Counted from the first letter of the stretch, positions 36,375 through 45,706 are shown. The stretch: DNA of 64,000 nt from Calditrichia bacterium (GCA_020635015.1 JACKAP010000002.1:62001-126000); one strand, 5' to 3'. Program-made: numbers and translations. The notes: a model not told the origin generated them from the letters alone.

Positions 36375-36860
36375 TTATCCGTAAATCCGTTCCCGTTCCA
36401 CGACCCACTCATCGAGAAAATTCTGGAAATGTTTTTCCATGATCTCATAAAACCGTTCCATCTCGTCTATGCGTTGTCGGAGCGACGAAAGTTCGGGATC
36501 GTTGGCCTGGGCGATATCGTCTTTGAGTTTTTTGGCAATGCGGGTATTTTTCTGGGTCAGTAGGAAGTTATTGCGAAAGGCATTTTCAAATATTTCCGGC
36601 TGGATCTCGTAATAGTCTTTGCGACTGCCCGGTTTCCAGATCTTGCGGATCAGGTGATGATCGCTCAGGCGGCGGGTGATCTGGCTGATCGGCCCTTTGC
36701 TCATCTCCAGTTCCGCGGCAATCTCGTCCAGAGAAAGCGGCAGCGGGGAAAAGATCAATAGCGCCACCACCCGCCCCATCAGCTTACTGAGTCCGAAGGA
36801 ACGGTAGGCTTCGGCAAAATCCTGCAGCATGTCCTCTTTAATCCGGTCGGCAGCGCTCAT
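36375..36860 (-). CDS. GbsR-like (MarR-superfamily) transcriptional regulator
   Basis: The 161-aa protein has a winged helix with the recognition region LDEIAAELEMSKGPISQITR (about 42-61) and a C-terminal helical dimerisation part. It fits the GbsR family, whose members repress osmoprotectant or lipid genes. It is upstream of and on the same strand as the SDR/KASIII/ligase genes. Upstream of it lies TTTGAAACGTT (36884-36894), also present at 40739-40749; it may regulate this cluster. Confidence 0.85.
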   Translation of the reverse strand: MSAADRIKEDMLQDFAEAYRSFGLSKLMGRVVALLIFSPLPLSLDEIAAELEMSKGPISQITRRLSDHHLIRKIWKPGSRKDYYEIQPEIFENAFRNNFLLTQKNTRIAKKLKDDIAQANDPELSSLRQRIDEMERFYEIMEKHFQNFLDEWVVERERIYG

Positions 36861-36883
36861 TAGATCACCATGTGTTTGGAATA

Positions 36884-36894
36884 TTTGAAACGTT
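36884..36894. promoter_or_regulatory. Putative operator half site TTTGAAACGTT
   Basis: It lies 24 bp upstream of the regulator start. An identical 11-mer lies at 40739-40749 upstream of the cyclase gene. Confidence 0.35.
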
Positions 36895-36958
36895 AAGAAT
36901 ATAGCACATCTATTTTAAAAACGCAAGGGGGCCGTGGAAATTGTTGATGGGAAATATA

Positions 36959-37203
36959 GAAGGATAAAGGATAAAGGATAAAGGATAAAGGATAAAGGAT
37001 AAAGGGGATTAAGAAGATTACGATGGCACAGGCCCACAGTAAACATTGAGATCGAAAAACAGCTTAAGTAAAATCACTCTGTGTTCCCTGTGGCTCTGTG
37101 GCTAACATCTTCATTCTTCATCCTTCATCCTTTATCCTTCATCCTTCATCCTTTATCCTTTTTCCTTCATCCTTCATCCTTCATCCTTCACCCCTCACCC
37201 TTC
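36959..37203. repeat. Composite hairpin element, copy B
   Basis: GGATAAA array (36959-37007), 101-bp core (37008-37108) that matches copy A at about three of four positions, and inverted TCATCCT/TTATCCT arm (37109-37203). The right arm reaches the stop of the symporter gene. Confidence 0.93.
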
Positions 37204-38680
37204 CCAGCATCCCCGCCACCACGACTGCCGGCAGCGCCGTCACCAGCAGTGCCAGCGAGGCGGTGACGCCGGGATTAGCGAAGGTCAATCCGCTGTCCGG
37301 GAACAGGGCGGCACCGTAAAAATAAAGCAGGAAATGCACCAGCAGCGCGGCCAGGGAAGCGAGCCACATCAGGGAAAGTGAAACCCGCTCGAACCATACC
37401 CCGCTCAAGAGCGGAGGCACCGCCGCCACCGCCATTCCGTAAACCCCCACCTGCCCGAAGATGCCCAGCAGTTTGGGCGGATCGAGACAGATCAGAAAAG
37501 CCGCCAGGGCCACAATCACCAGCACCACGTGGCTCACCTTATATGCCAGAGCCAGTTGTTCCTCCTCGCTGCGCGGGGTGGGGGAAAATTTTTCCATCAC
37601 CGTCACCACAAAATCGTTGGCGGTGATAGTAGAAAGCGACACCAGGATACCGTCGAGGGTCGACATCCCGGCGGCGAGCAGCACCACCCCGATCAGGGTA
37701 AACAACCAGTCCGGAAACGCATTTTTAACATACATGGTCATCACCAGATCCTGGCGGAAGGCACCGCTGGCGGCATCGACCAGCTGCTCCGGCGGCACCG
37801 TCAACAGAGCATAAAATCCGGCCCCCGGCAGCAGAAAAAAGAGGATCAGCGCCAGGATGCCAAAAATCAGATACTGTCGCACCGCCCGGTCGCTCTTCAC
37901 ATAAAGCGCCTTGGTAAGAATGTGCGGCTGGCACACCAGGGCGGCACCGATCAATATCCCGCTGAAATAGATGGAGAACAGCGAATTGAAGAGATCGCTT
38001 TCCGGATTGATCCAGGCGAGCAGGTGAGGGTTAATCTCGGCAATCCGGGTAAAAAATCCCCCGCCTTCAAAAAAGAGATGCACCCCGGAAGCCAGGATCA
38101 CAACGGTCACCAGCAGCATCAGGCTCCCCTGCAGCGTATTGGTAAAAACGTGGGCGTAGGTGCCGCCCAGAAATACGTAGCCAGTGACAAAGCCGATGAT
38201 GATCACCAGGGAGAGCACATTCGACAATCCCAGCAATTGCTGCATCACGATCGAGAGCCCTCCGACGATCAACACCACGAACGCCACGGCAAAGAGGTTG
38301 ACCACTGCAAAGTACAGTGCAAACCATTTTGACTGATAGCGATTGCCGATCCAGTGGGGCATGGTGAGCGCCTTGCTGGCCTCACCCAGCCGGCGGAAAC
38401 GGAAGGAGAGGATCAACAGCATGCTGCAAAATCCTACCGCTACTGCCACGGTCAGATGCATAAAGCCCGCCAGCCCATGAACGTAGACAAAACCGGGATT
38501 GATGATGAAGGTTGCAGCTGAAGCCACGCTCGCCGCCAGGGTGATGCCCACCACCGCCGGATGGAGATCTCCCATACCGATGGCAAAGCTTCCAAAATTG
38601 GCAGTGCGTTTGTAGCCCATCCACCCCAGGTAGGTGGTGCCGGCCATGTAGATTAGAAAGAGTATCCAGGCAAGCGTCAT
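37181..38680 (-). CDS. Sodium:solute symporter family transporter
   Basis: It is an inner-membrane SSS-type symporter, 499 aa, with about 13 hydrophobic segments. LAASVASAATFI is the first conserved helix region and GMSTLDGILVSLSTI resembles the SSS signature. The stop and final residues (RGEG) lie in the heptamer array. The ATG overlaps the stop of the hydrolase upstream (ATGA), so the two are coupled. Substrate unknown; a carboxylic acid would fit with the neighbouring acyl-CoA ligase. Confidence 0.9.
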   Translation of the reverse strand: MTLAWILFLIYMAGTTYLGWMGYKRTANFGSFAIGMGDLHPAVVGITLAASVASAATFIINPGFVYVHGLAGFMHLTVAVAVGFCSMLLILSFRFRRLGEASKALTMPHWIGNRYQSKWFALYFAVVNLFAVAFVVLIVGGLSIVMQQLLGLSNVLSLVIIIGFVTGYVFLGGTYAHVFTNTLQGSLMLLVTVVILASGVHLFFEGGGFFTRIAEINPHLLAWINPESDLFNSLFSIYFSGILIGAALVCQPHILTKALYVKSDRAVRQYLIFGILALILFFLLPGAGFYALLTVPPEQLVDAASGAFRQDLVMTMYVKNAFPDWLFTLIGVVLLAAGMSTLDGILVSLSTITANDFVVTVMEKFSPTPRSEEEQLALAYKVSHVVLVIVALAAFLICLDPPKLLGIFGQVGVYGMAVAAVPPLLSGVWFERVSLSLMWLASLAALLVHFLLYFYGAALFPDSGLTFANPGVTASLALLVTALPAVVVAGMLGRVRGEG

Positions 38681-39483
38681 ATTAATCTCCCGTCGGTCAG
38701 AAATTCAACCACGTCGGCATTGAACCTTGCGGCGTCTTCGTAAAAGCATTGATGTCCTAATTTCGGGTAAATGATGCAGCGGCTGCCGGAGATCTTTGCG
38801 GCGAGAATTTCCGCGTTTCGCGCCGGTACGACCCGGTCGCCGCTGCCGGCGATGATCAGGGTAGGCTGACGCACCCCGGCGGCATCCGCAGAACGGTCGA
38901 AGGCTGCCCCGGCCGCAGCCTGGGCGGTAAATGCAAAGGAGGGTTGGCGGTCAGCCAAGCGCACCTCCACCAAGCGATCGATTTCCGGGGAACTTAAAAA
39001 TGCTTCGGAAAACGCCAGGGACAATTTTTCCCGGATCAATTCCCGGCGCCCGCCGGTGGTTTTGAGGAGCAATTGCAGCACTTCCGGCGCCATCGGCACC
39101 TGATCCGCTCCTCCGGCAGCGGTCGATACCAATACCAGGCGGTTGATCCGTTCCGGGGCACTCAGGGCGGTTTCCAGGGCGATAAATCCTCCCAGGGAGA
39201 TTCCCAACAGGTGGGTTTCCCCGATGCCCAGAAAATCGAGCAATCCCAGCAGGTCCCCGGTCATTTGGGAGACACGATAGGGACCGGGAGGCTTGGAAGA
39301 CTTCCCCATCCCCCGGTTATCGAAAATCACCGTGGTAAAATGCCGGGCAAATGCGTCCAGTTGCCGCTCCCAGATCCAGGTGCCCACCCCCAATCCGGGC
39401 ACCAGGGTCAGGTACGGCCCGCGGCCTTGCATTTCGTAGTAGATCTCAACATCTTTCAGTGCAGCGGTCCCACACCGGTTCAT
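38677..39483 (-). CDS. Alpha/beta hydrolase (3-oxoadipate enol-lactonase-like)
   Basis: It is a cytoplasmic hydrolase of 268 aa: nucleophile GISLGG, FDNRGMGKS loop, acid residue in GSGDRVVP and catalytic His in KLGHQCFYE. It overlaps the symporter gene. A TTTGA-(T)7-CAAA operator-like repeat lies at 39564-39579 upstream, so it may be under the same control as the SDR gene. Confidence 0.87.
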   Translation of the reverse strand: MNRCGTAALKDVEIYYEMQGRGPYLTLVPGLGVGTWIWERQLDAFARHFTTVIFDNRGMGKSSKPPGPYRVSQMTGDLLGLLDFLGIGETHLLGISLGGFIALETALSAPERINRLVLVSTAAGGADQVPMAPEVLQLLLKTTGGRRELIREKLSLAFSEAFLSSPEIDRLVEVRLADRQPSFAFTAQAAAGAAFDRSADAAGVRQPTLIIAGSGDRVVPARNAEILAAKISGSRCIIYPKLGHQCFYEDAARFNADVVEFLTDGRLI

Positions 39484-39563
39484 CGATTTTCCCTTTGCAT
39501 CACGGTTGACGATCCCTTTTGCGGATTACGAATCAATCTCCAAACCGCACAAGATTTGAATCG

Positions 39564-39579
39564 TTTGATTTTTTTCAAA
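39564..39579. promoter_or_regulatory. Putative operator TTTGATTTTTTTCAAA
   Basis: An inverted repeat 81 bp upstream of the hydrolase start; its reverse complement is at 36289-36304. Flanks also match (CG before, TT after). Confidence 0.5.
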
Positions 39580-39673
39580 TTTTACACATAAAGTATTAAA
39601 CTGTCAAGGGGAGGGATAAAATTTAGGGAAAGCGTGGAGGGGGATGAGGGAAAAGAATAAAGGATACAATTTT

Positions 39674-39782
39674 GTTGATGGGTGGATGGGTGAATGGGGA
39701 CAAACGGACATTGTGAGCAAATTTCTGAACCCATTAACCCATTAACCCATCAACCCATTCACCCATCAACCCATTCCCCATC
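39674..39782. repeat. Octamer hairpin GATGGGTG / CACCCATC
   Basis: The left arm is GATGGGTG and AATGGGG units; the right arm is ACCCATTA/ACCCATCA/ACCCATTC units reaching the cyclase stop codon. Confidence 0.88.
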
Positions 39783-40716
39783 AATGCTTCTGGCTGGTGT
39801 ACTTATAATAAATCAGCTCCGGATCATTGGTCACGATGTCGCGGCCCAGGCTGATGATGCCCCGGCTGTAGAGGTGGATGTCTTCCCGGTGCACGTAGAA
39901 CTTCTCCCCGTTCTCCATCCAGATGTAGGTGCCGTTGGTGCTGCGGTCGGTGAGCACGAATTTCCCCTGGCGATACTCAATGCTGGCATGCACTCGTGAG
40001 GCCAGGTCGGTTTCCACCGAGAGGTCGTTCTGCTTGTCCCGTCCCAGGCTGAAGCCCGGCGCATGTTCTTCGATCTCGATTTTATTCCCGTGATGATGCA
40101 GGATCAGCTTGGCGCTGGAGGTTTTACGCTGCTCCGGGCGCACCTTGTAGAGCATGGTGACGTCGGAGGTATCTTCCTGCCAGATCACCTCAAAGATCTC
40201 CATCTCCCGGCGCTTGCCGCGCACTTTCACCTTGCCGAGGCTGCGCACGTGACGGGCATGTACCGCCGGGAGTTGCAGGATGGTCGCCTCCGAACAGATG
40301 ATCTGCGCCGGCTTGGCCAGCCCCACCATCCGCGCCGCCACGTTGACCGCGTCGCCAAAAACATCATTCCGCTCCAGCAGTACATCCCCCCAATGAAATC
40401 CCACCTTGATGGCCATCTTGATGCGCGAGAGCTGTTTGTGCTCCTTAATGCGCTTCTGCATCTCGCTGGCCGCCTCGTAGGCCCGGGGCGTATCGGGAAA
40501 TTTGCACATGATCTCATCGCCGATGGTCTTCACCAGCTCGCCATTATGCCGCGCCACCACCTGGGTCAGTTGCGCCAGGGTGTAGGCCACAATCTTGCGC
40601 GCCTTCTCGTCGCCATAAGTTTCGAAGATACGGGTGCTGCCGCAAACGTCGGCAAACAATATCGCCATGGTAGTTTTTTGGCGCGTCTTCAGCTTTTCTT
40701 TGAGCCAGGAGATCAT
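39781..40716 (-). CDS. Class III adenylate/guanylate cyclase with C-terminal FHA domain
   Basis: Residues about 15-195 form a class III cyclase: metal site FADVCGSTR, GDEIMCKF and VFGDAVNVAARM. A C-terminal FHA domain (about 215-305) has GRDKQNDLSV, SRVHASIEY and DRSTNGTYI, which binds phosphothreonine peptides. The protein is 311 aa with no membrane segment. It probably senses a phosphorylated partner, which is not in the window. TTTGAAACGTT lies just upstream. Confidence 0.9.
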   Translation of the reverse strand: MISWLKEKLKTRQKTTMAILFADVCGSTRIFETYGDEKARKIVAYTLAQLTQVVARHNGELVKTIGDEIMCKFPDTPRAYEAASEMQKRIKEHKQLSRIKMAIKVGFHWGDVLLERNDVFGDAVNVAARMVGLAKPAQIICSEATILQLPAVHARHVRSLGKVKVRGKRREMEIFEVIWQEDTSDVTMLYKVRPEQRKTSSAKLILHHHGNKIEIEEHAPGFSLGRDKQNDLSVETDLASRVHASIEYRQGKFVLTDRSTNGTYIWMENGEKFYVHREDIHLYSRGIISLGRDIVTNDPELIYYKYTSQKH

Positions 40717-40738
40717 TGATCGTTCTTTTTTTTCCGAA

Positions 40739-40749
40739 TTTGAAACGTT
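40739..40749. promoter_or_regulatory. Putative operator half site TTTGAAACGTT
   Basis: It lies 23 bp upstream of the cyclase start, identical to 36884-36894. Confidence 0.35.
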
Positions 40750-40753
40750 TGTT

Positions 40754-40867
40754 GTGAATGGGTGAATGAGTGAATGGGTAAATGGGTAAAAAACAGAGAT
40801 AGGTAGGGTCGCGACCCTACCCTACTACACGCCCACACTCATTAACCCATCAACCCATCAACCCATA
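40754..40867. repeat. Octamer hairpin around a perfect palindrome
   Basis: Arms of TGAATGGG units (40754-40790) and ACCCATCA units (40838-40867) enclose the perfect 20-bp palindrome GGTAGGGTCGCGACCCTACC (40802-40821). Confidence 0.92.
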
Positions 40868-40920
40868 ACAGCGTAAGCATCAACATACTCAAATCACCCA
40901 CCATTTGCAACTGGAACTTA

Positions 40921-41997
40921 TCAATGGCTCTCGTAGATCTGGTCGTCCAGGGCGATCTTTCCCCGGAAGATCCGGTGCACATAAAAGAAATAGCCGCACA
41001 CCAGCACCAACGCCAGGATCCACCAGCGCAGGGCGATGTTAAGCCCGTAGGCCGTATTCGCCGCATTGTAAATGGTGATATCCGGGCTGAGGGCATTGGT
41101 GCTTGGCAGCATCACCGGAAACAGCCCGATGGCGGTACTCAGCAACATCATCACGATGAAAGCGCTGGAGGCCACAAATGCCGGAAGCTCTGCTTTCCTC
41201 CCGATCCAGTACGGCAGGCTAAGCAGCGCTCCCAGGCCGGCCAGGGGCACGACCGCCCACAGCGGCTGCGCCAGGTAGTTGTCGAACATCGCCGGGCGAA
41301 TCAGGTAAATCGCCCCGATCGACAGCAGCACCAGCGGCAACAGTCCCCACCAAAGTCGCTTGATAAAGCCGCGCACCGTTTCCTGGAAAGCGCCCTCACT
41401 CTTCAGGACTATCCAGTTGCCGCCATGGATCGCCAGCGTCAGTACCGCGATGACCCCCATCAGCACCGTGAACCAATCGAGCGTGCCGGGATTGTCGCCG
41501 GGGAGGAAGTTGGTCCACAGCGGGGCAAAGAAGTAGGTCAGTTCATATTGGGCTTCGCCGGCGGCCACCCCGCCCAGGTTAACCCCGCGCACCACGTTGC
41601 CCAGGGCGGCGCCAAAGAGTAAGGCCAGCAGCAGACTGGAAACCCCAAAGAGAAAATCCCATACCTGCTTCCACATGTCGCTGGCGATGTGATTGCGCAG
41701 CTCCAGGCTGACCCCGCGCAGCATCAGCAGCCAGAGCACCATGATCAGCGCCAGGTAGAAACCGCTGAAGGCGGAAGCGTAGAGCAGCGGGAAGGCAAAA
41801 AAGAGCACGCCTCCGCCGGCGATCAGCCACACCTCGTTGCCGTCCCAGAACGGTCCGATGCTGCGCAGGGTAATTCTCCGCTGGCGCTCATTCTTCGCCA
41901 CCAGCAGGTGAACAATCCCGGCACCGAAATCGAAGCCGTCCAGCACCACATATACCGCAAACATCGCTGCCAGCACCACAAACCAGAAAGTTTCCAT
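40921..41997 (-). CDS. cydB: Cytochrome bd oxidase subunit II
   Basis: It is the second membrane subunit of cytochrome bd, 358 aa with eight to nine helices. It begins METFWFVVLAAMFAVYVVLD, with GFDFGAG in the first helix, RSIGPFWDGNEVWLI following, and GGVLFFAFP. It lies 12 bp after cydA in the same direction. No small cydX frame was recognised downstream. Confidence 0.95.
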   Translation of the reverse strand: METFWFVVLAAMFAVYVVLDGFDFGAGIVHLLVAKNERQRRITLRSIGPFWDGNEVWLIAGGGVLFFAFPLLYASAFSGFYLALIMVLWLLMLRGVSLELRNHIASDMWKQVWDFLFGVSSLLLALLFGAALGNVVRGVNLGGVAAGEAQYELTYFFAPLWTNFLPGDNPGTLDWFTVLMGVIAVLTLAIHGGNWIVLKSEGAFQETVRGFIKRLWWGLLPLVLLSIGAIYLIRPAMFDNYLAQPLWAVVPLAGLGALLSLPYWIGRKAELPAFVASSAFIVMMLLSTAIGLFPVMLPSTNALSPDITIYNAANTAYGLNIALRWWILALVLVCGYFFYVHRIFRGKIALDDQIYESH

Positions 41998-42009
41998 TAC
42001 CGTCCTTTC

Positions 42010-43347
42010 CTATTCTTCCGCAAAGCGGACCGCTTCCGGCCCTTTGTGAATTTCTCGCCCCACCAGCACCAGGAAGAGCACGCCCAGCAGAAAATACATG
42101 CCGGCAAAACCGATCAGGGTAAACAGAGTGTTCCCGTCGGAGACGGTCGGAGAAATGCCCTCGGTGGTGCGCATCAGATTATAGATCAGCCAGGGCTGCC
42201 GGCCCAGCTCCGCGGTGTACCAGCCGGCGGTATTGGCAATGTACGGAAACGGGATCAGCACCAGGAACACCCAGAGCAGCCAACGCTTTGTGAACAGCCG
42301 GTCGCGGTACAGCAGCACCGCCGCCAGCAGCATAACTGCGATGAAGATGGTTCCCAGCCCAGCCATGATGTGATAGCCGTAATAAAGCCCCGGCACATTG
42401 GTGGGCCATATTTCCTCCGGAAAAGCATCCAGCCCCTTGATCTCGGCATCGAACGAAGCATAGGTCAGGAAGCTCAGCATCGCCGGCACCTCCAGGGGAT
42501 TGTCGAGGTGGCGGGTCTTCATGTTCGGCTGACCGATCAAGGTGATCCCGGCCCCGCGCTCGGTCTCGAACAGCCCTTCCATCGCGGCGAAGGAAACCGG
42601 CTGGTAGCGCACCATGTTCTTCGCCTGGGCGTCACCGGTGGGAAAGGCGGCCAGGATGCTGGAAATCACCCCGCTGATCACCGCCAGCTTCAGGAACAAG
42701 CGCCCGTATCCGGTGTGCTTCTGCTGCAGCAGGTAGAAGGCCCCGGTGCCAGCCATCACAAAAGAGGCGGTAATTATCGCCCCGACCATGGTATGGAGAT
42801 ATTCCCAGGTGGCCCAGGGATTAGTGAACAGGGCGCTGAAGCTTTTCAGAGCAAATTTCCCGTCGGCCAGCATCTCATAACCGGTAGGATTTTGCATCCA
42901 GGCATGGGTGACGACGATGAAGTAGCCGCTCAGCCAGGACCCCAGGAACACGCAGAAGGCTGCCAGCAAGTGAAGTTTTGGTCCCAGGCGCTTTTCGCCG
43001 AAGAGGAACAGCCCCAGGAAAGTCGATTCCAGAAAAAAGGAGAACATCCCCTCCATTGCCAGGGTCTGCCCGATCACATTGCCGCTTAGCTCGGAAAACT
43101 TCGCCCAATTGGTACCGAACTGAAACTCCATCGGGATGCCGGTCACCACTCCCATTACGAAGTTGATAGCGAAGATCTTTCCCCAGAATTTAGCGGCATG
43201 ATTAAAGCGGTCGTCTTTGCGCCACAGGGCCAGCGACTTCATAATCACGATCAGGAAGGCCAGCCCCATGGTCAGTTGAGGGAATATATAATGCATGGTA
43301 ATCGTAAAGGCAAACTGCAAGCGGCTGTACAACAAAGCGTCTTCCAT
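42010..43347 (-). CDS. cydA: Cytochrome bd oxidase subunit I
   Basis: It carries haems b558, b595 and d and oxidises quinol with O2 as acceptor. 445 aa; the short region between the sixth and seventh helices indicates the short Q-loop (CIO-like) type. Motifs: LQFAFTITMHYIFPQ with the haem His, GRQPWLIY and FFLESTFLGLFLFG. The start ATG 43347 has GGAG at 5 nt; a GTG two codons upstream is weaker. High-affinity oxygen reduction under low oxygen is the family role. Confidence 0.95.
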   Translation of the reverse strand: MEDALLYSRLQFAFTITMHYIFPQLTMGLAFLIVIMKSLALWRKDDRFNHAAKFWGKIFAINFVMGVVTGIPMEFQFGTNWAKFSELSGNVIGQTLAMEGMFSFFLESTFLGLFLFGEKRLGPKLHLLAAFCVFLGSWLSGYFIVVTHAWMQNPTGYEMLADGKFALKSFSALFTNPWATWEYLHTMVGAIITASFVMAGTGAFYLLQQKHTGYGRLFLKLAVISGVISSILAAFPTGDAQAKNMVRYQPVSFAAMEGLFETERGAGITLIGQPNMKTRHLDNPLEVPAMLSFLTYASFDAEIKGLDAFPEEIWPTNVPGLYYGYHIMAGLGTIFIAVMLLAAVLLYRDRLFTKRWLLWVFLVLIPFPYIANTAGWYTAELGRQPWLIYNLMRTTEGISPTVSDGNTLFTLIGFAGMYFLLGVLFLVLVGREIHKGPEAVRFAEE

Positions 43348-43718
43348 ACCCACTCCAAGGTTTTTATATCACTTTCATACTGAACAATATAAACTCTTGT
43401 GCAATTTCTCACAACCACAAACTATCAGAAAACGGTTTCCTTTTTAGCCGGGGATTCCTTACTTTGTTCTGTTGGGCATTCGAATGCTTAACGGATGTTA
43501 CGCATCATGCTCTGAAAGTAATTTGAGCAGTCATTGCGAGGCGCTTTTTGCCGAAGCAATCTCCTGCGTGGTGTACCCATCTGCAGTTACGTTGGGAGCG
43601 GCCCGCCGGAGATTGCCGCGCCGCAAAAGACGCAGCTCGCAATGACGACACCTGAAAGCTGCCTGGCGTTTTGTTGTATATGGTATTGTGTGAAAATAAT
43701 TAACTTGGGAGATGACAG
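43348..43718. other. Intergenic region with inverted-repeat element
   Basis: This divergent spacer of 371 bp holds an AT-rich possible promoter area for cydAB (43360-43400) and the 120-bp element at 43531-43652. No coding region was seen. Confidence 0.6.
43531..43652. repeat. 120-bp palindromic element, copy 1
   Basis: GTCATTGCGAGGCGC at one end pairs with AGCTCGCAATGAC at the other; inside, GAAGCAATCTCC pairs with GGAGATTGCCGC. An inverted copy lies at 55997-56118. Confidence 0.9.
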
Positions 43719-45599
43719 ATGAAAGCACTGCGGTTAGCGGCGCGGTTTGTGGGTTGTATGCTGTTGATGCTGACGGTTACCACTTCCTTCGTCCGAGCTC
43801 AGCAAAGTTACCTGGAGCAGCATTACCTTAAAAAAGAATACCGTATCGCCATGCGAGACGGAGCCCGTTTATACACCTCAGTCTATCTGCCGAAAGATCA
43901 GACCCGGCGCTACCCGATCCTGATGCTGCGCACTCCCTACAGCGCCGGCCCCTATGGCGAAAATGCCTACCGCACCAACCGCTTCGAAGCCTGGCGCCAC
44001 CTGGCGGAGGCGGGATTCATATTGGTGTTCCAGGATGTGCGCGGGCGCTTCATGTCGGAAGGCGAGTACGTCAATGTGCGGCCCCATCTGGTGGAGAAGC
44101 GCTCGGAGCAGGATATTGATGAGAGCAGCGACACCTACGACACCATCGAGTGGCTGATCGATAATCTACCCAATCACAACGGACGGGTGGGGATGTGGGG
44201 CATCTCCTATCCCGGCTTTTATGCCGCGATGGGAGCGATCGAGGCCCATCCGGCCCTGAAGGCAGTATCGCCCCAGGCCCCGGTCTGCGAATGGTTCATC
44301 GGTGACGATTTTCACCATAACGGCACCTTTAACCTTGCCCTGGCCTTCGGATTTTTCACCTCCTTCGGGGTGGCGCGTCCGGAGCTGACCACCGAATGGC
44401 CTCCGCGCTTCGATTACGGCACCCCGGACGGATACGATTTTTTCCTGAAGATGGGGCCGCTGGCCAATGCCAACAAGCAATATTTGAAGGGCGAGATCGC
44501 CTTCTGGAACGAGATGATGGACCACGGTACCTATGATGAATTCTGGAAAAGCCGCCGCACCACCCAGTATTTCAACGATATCAAGCCGGCGGTGCTGGTG
44601 GTGGGAGGCTGGTTTGATGCCGAAGATTGCTATGGCGCCCTGCACACGTACCAGGCAATCGAAAAGCGCAATCCGCAAACCGACAATTTTTTGGTGATGG
44701 GCCCATGGTACCACGGCGGCTGGGTGCGCTCCGACGGCAGCGCGCTGGGCGATATTCAATTCGGCAGCCCTACCGGCGAGTTTTACATCGAGAATATCGA
44801 ACTGCCTTTCTTCAATCATTACCTGAAGGAGCAGGGGGCGCATAATCTGCCGGAAGCGTATGTTTTCGAGACCGGCGGAAACCGCTGGCATCGCTTTGAG
44901 GTCTGGCCTCCGGAGAATATCCATCAAACGCCGCTCTACCTCCGGGAGGAAGGGCAACTGGCATACGACGCGCCGGATCCCCGCAACATCTTCAGCAGTG
45001 ATGAATATATCAGCGATCCCGCCCTGCCGGTGCCCTTCACCGCGGAGATCGCCACCGGCATGCCCCGCACCTTCATGGTGGAAGACCAGCGCTTTGCGGC
45101 GCGCCGCCCGGATGTGCTGGTGTATGAAAGCGCGGTGCTCGACAACGATGTCACCATCGCCGGGCCGGTGGAAGTCAAGTTTTTCGTCTCCACCACCGGC
45201 AGCGACAGCGACTGGATCGTCAAGCTGATCGACGTATTCCCCGGCGATACCCCGGACAATGAAGACACCGGGGCCAAGATGGGCGGTTACCAGATGCTCC
45301 TGCGCGGCGACGTGATGCGCGGGAAATTCCGCCATAGCTTCGAGCACCCGATCGCCATGCCTCCGGGGACTGTGGTGGAAATCGAATTTGCTATGAACGA
45401 CGTGATGCACACTTTTCGCAAGGGGCACAAGATCATGGTGCAGGTGCAAAGCAGCTGGTTTCCCTACGTCGACCGTAATCCCCAGACGTTTGTGGATATC
45501 TACAACGCCAAAGAAACAGATTTTCGCAGCGCGGATCAGAGAATCTATCGCTCCGGGAAATATCCTTCCCACCTGGTGCTGCCGGTGCTGGAGAACTAA
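43719..45599 (+). CDS. CocE/NonD (X-Pro dipeptidyl-peptidase S15) family hydrolase, exported
   Basis: The 626-aa protein has a signal peptide (to FVRAQQ). The S15 hydrolase core includes the nucleophile Ser 163 in WGISYPG and VGGWFDAED, then a jelly-roll C-terminal domain. It resembles alpha-amino-acid ester hydrolase, glutaryl-7-ACA acylase and cocaine esterase. Natural substrate is probably peptide-like esters or amides, which sequence does not settle. GGGAGATG lies upstream of the ATG. Confidence 0.9.
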   Translation: MKALRLAARFVGCMLLMLTVTTSFVRAQQSYLEQHYLKKEYRIAMRDGARLYTSVYLPKDQTRRYPILMLRTPYSAGPYGENAYRTNRFEAWRHLAEAGFILVFQDVRGRFMSEGEYVNVRPHLVEKRSEQDIDESSDTYDTIEWLIDNLPNHNGRVGMWGISYPGFYAAMGAIEAHPALKAVSPQAPVCEWFIGDDFHHNGTFNLALAFGFFTSFGVARPELTTEWPPRFDYGTPDGYDFFLKMGPLANANKQYLKGEIAFWNEMMDHGTYDEFWKSRRTTQYFNDIKPAVLVVGGWFDAEDCYGALHTYQAIEKRNPQTDNFLVMGPWYHGGWVRSDGSALGDIQFGSPTGEFYIENIELPFFNHYLKEQGAHNLPEAYVFETGGNRWHRFEVWPPENIHQTPLYLREEGQLAYDAPDPRNIFSSDEYISDPALPVPFTAEIATGMPRTFMVEDQRFAARRPDVLVYESAVLDNDVTIAGPVEVKFFVSTTGSDSDWIVKLIDVFPGDTPDNEDTGAKMGGYQMLLRGDVMRGKFRHSFEHPIAMPPGTVVEIEFAMNDVMHTFRKGHKIMVQVQSSWFPYVDRNPQTFVDIYNAKETDFRSADQRIYRSGKYPSHLVLPVLEN

Positions 45600-45626
45600 T
45601 ACAGTAGGGTTAAGCTTGTTAACTAC

Positions 45627-45706
45627 TGCCACAGAGGCACAGAGCCCACAGAGAGCTACCACTGATAACTGACAACTAACTCTGAGGCCTCTGTGTCTCT
45701 GTGGCA
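45627..45706. repeat. Nested hairpin: CCACAGAG-type arms around ACTGATA/ACTGACA
   Basis: Inverted arms GCCACAGAGGCACAGAG and CTCTGTGTCTCTGTGGC enclose ACTGATAACTGACAACT. It is the third full copy of this element. Confidence 0.9.

Noticed and set aside
41689..43089. 466-residue plus-strand frame opposite cydAB
   Set aside because: Composition of low-complexity His/Gln/Arg is typical of antisense shadows; cydAB are certain.
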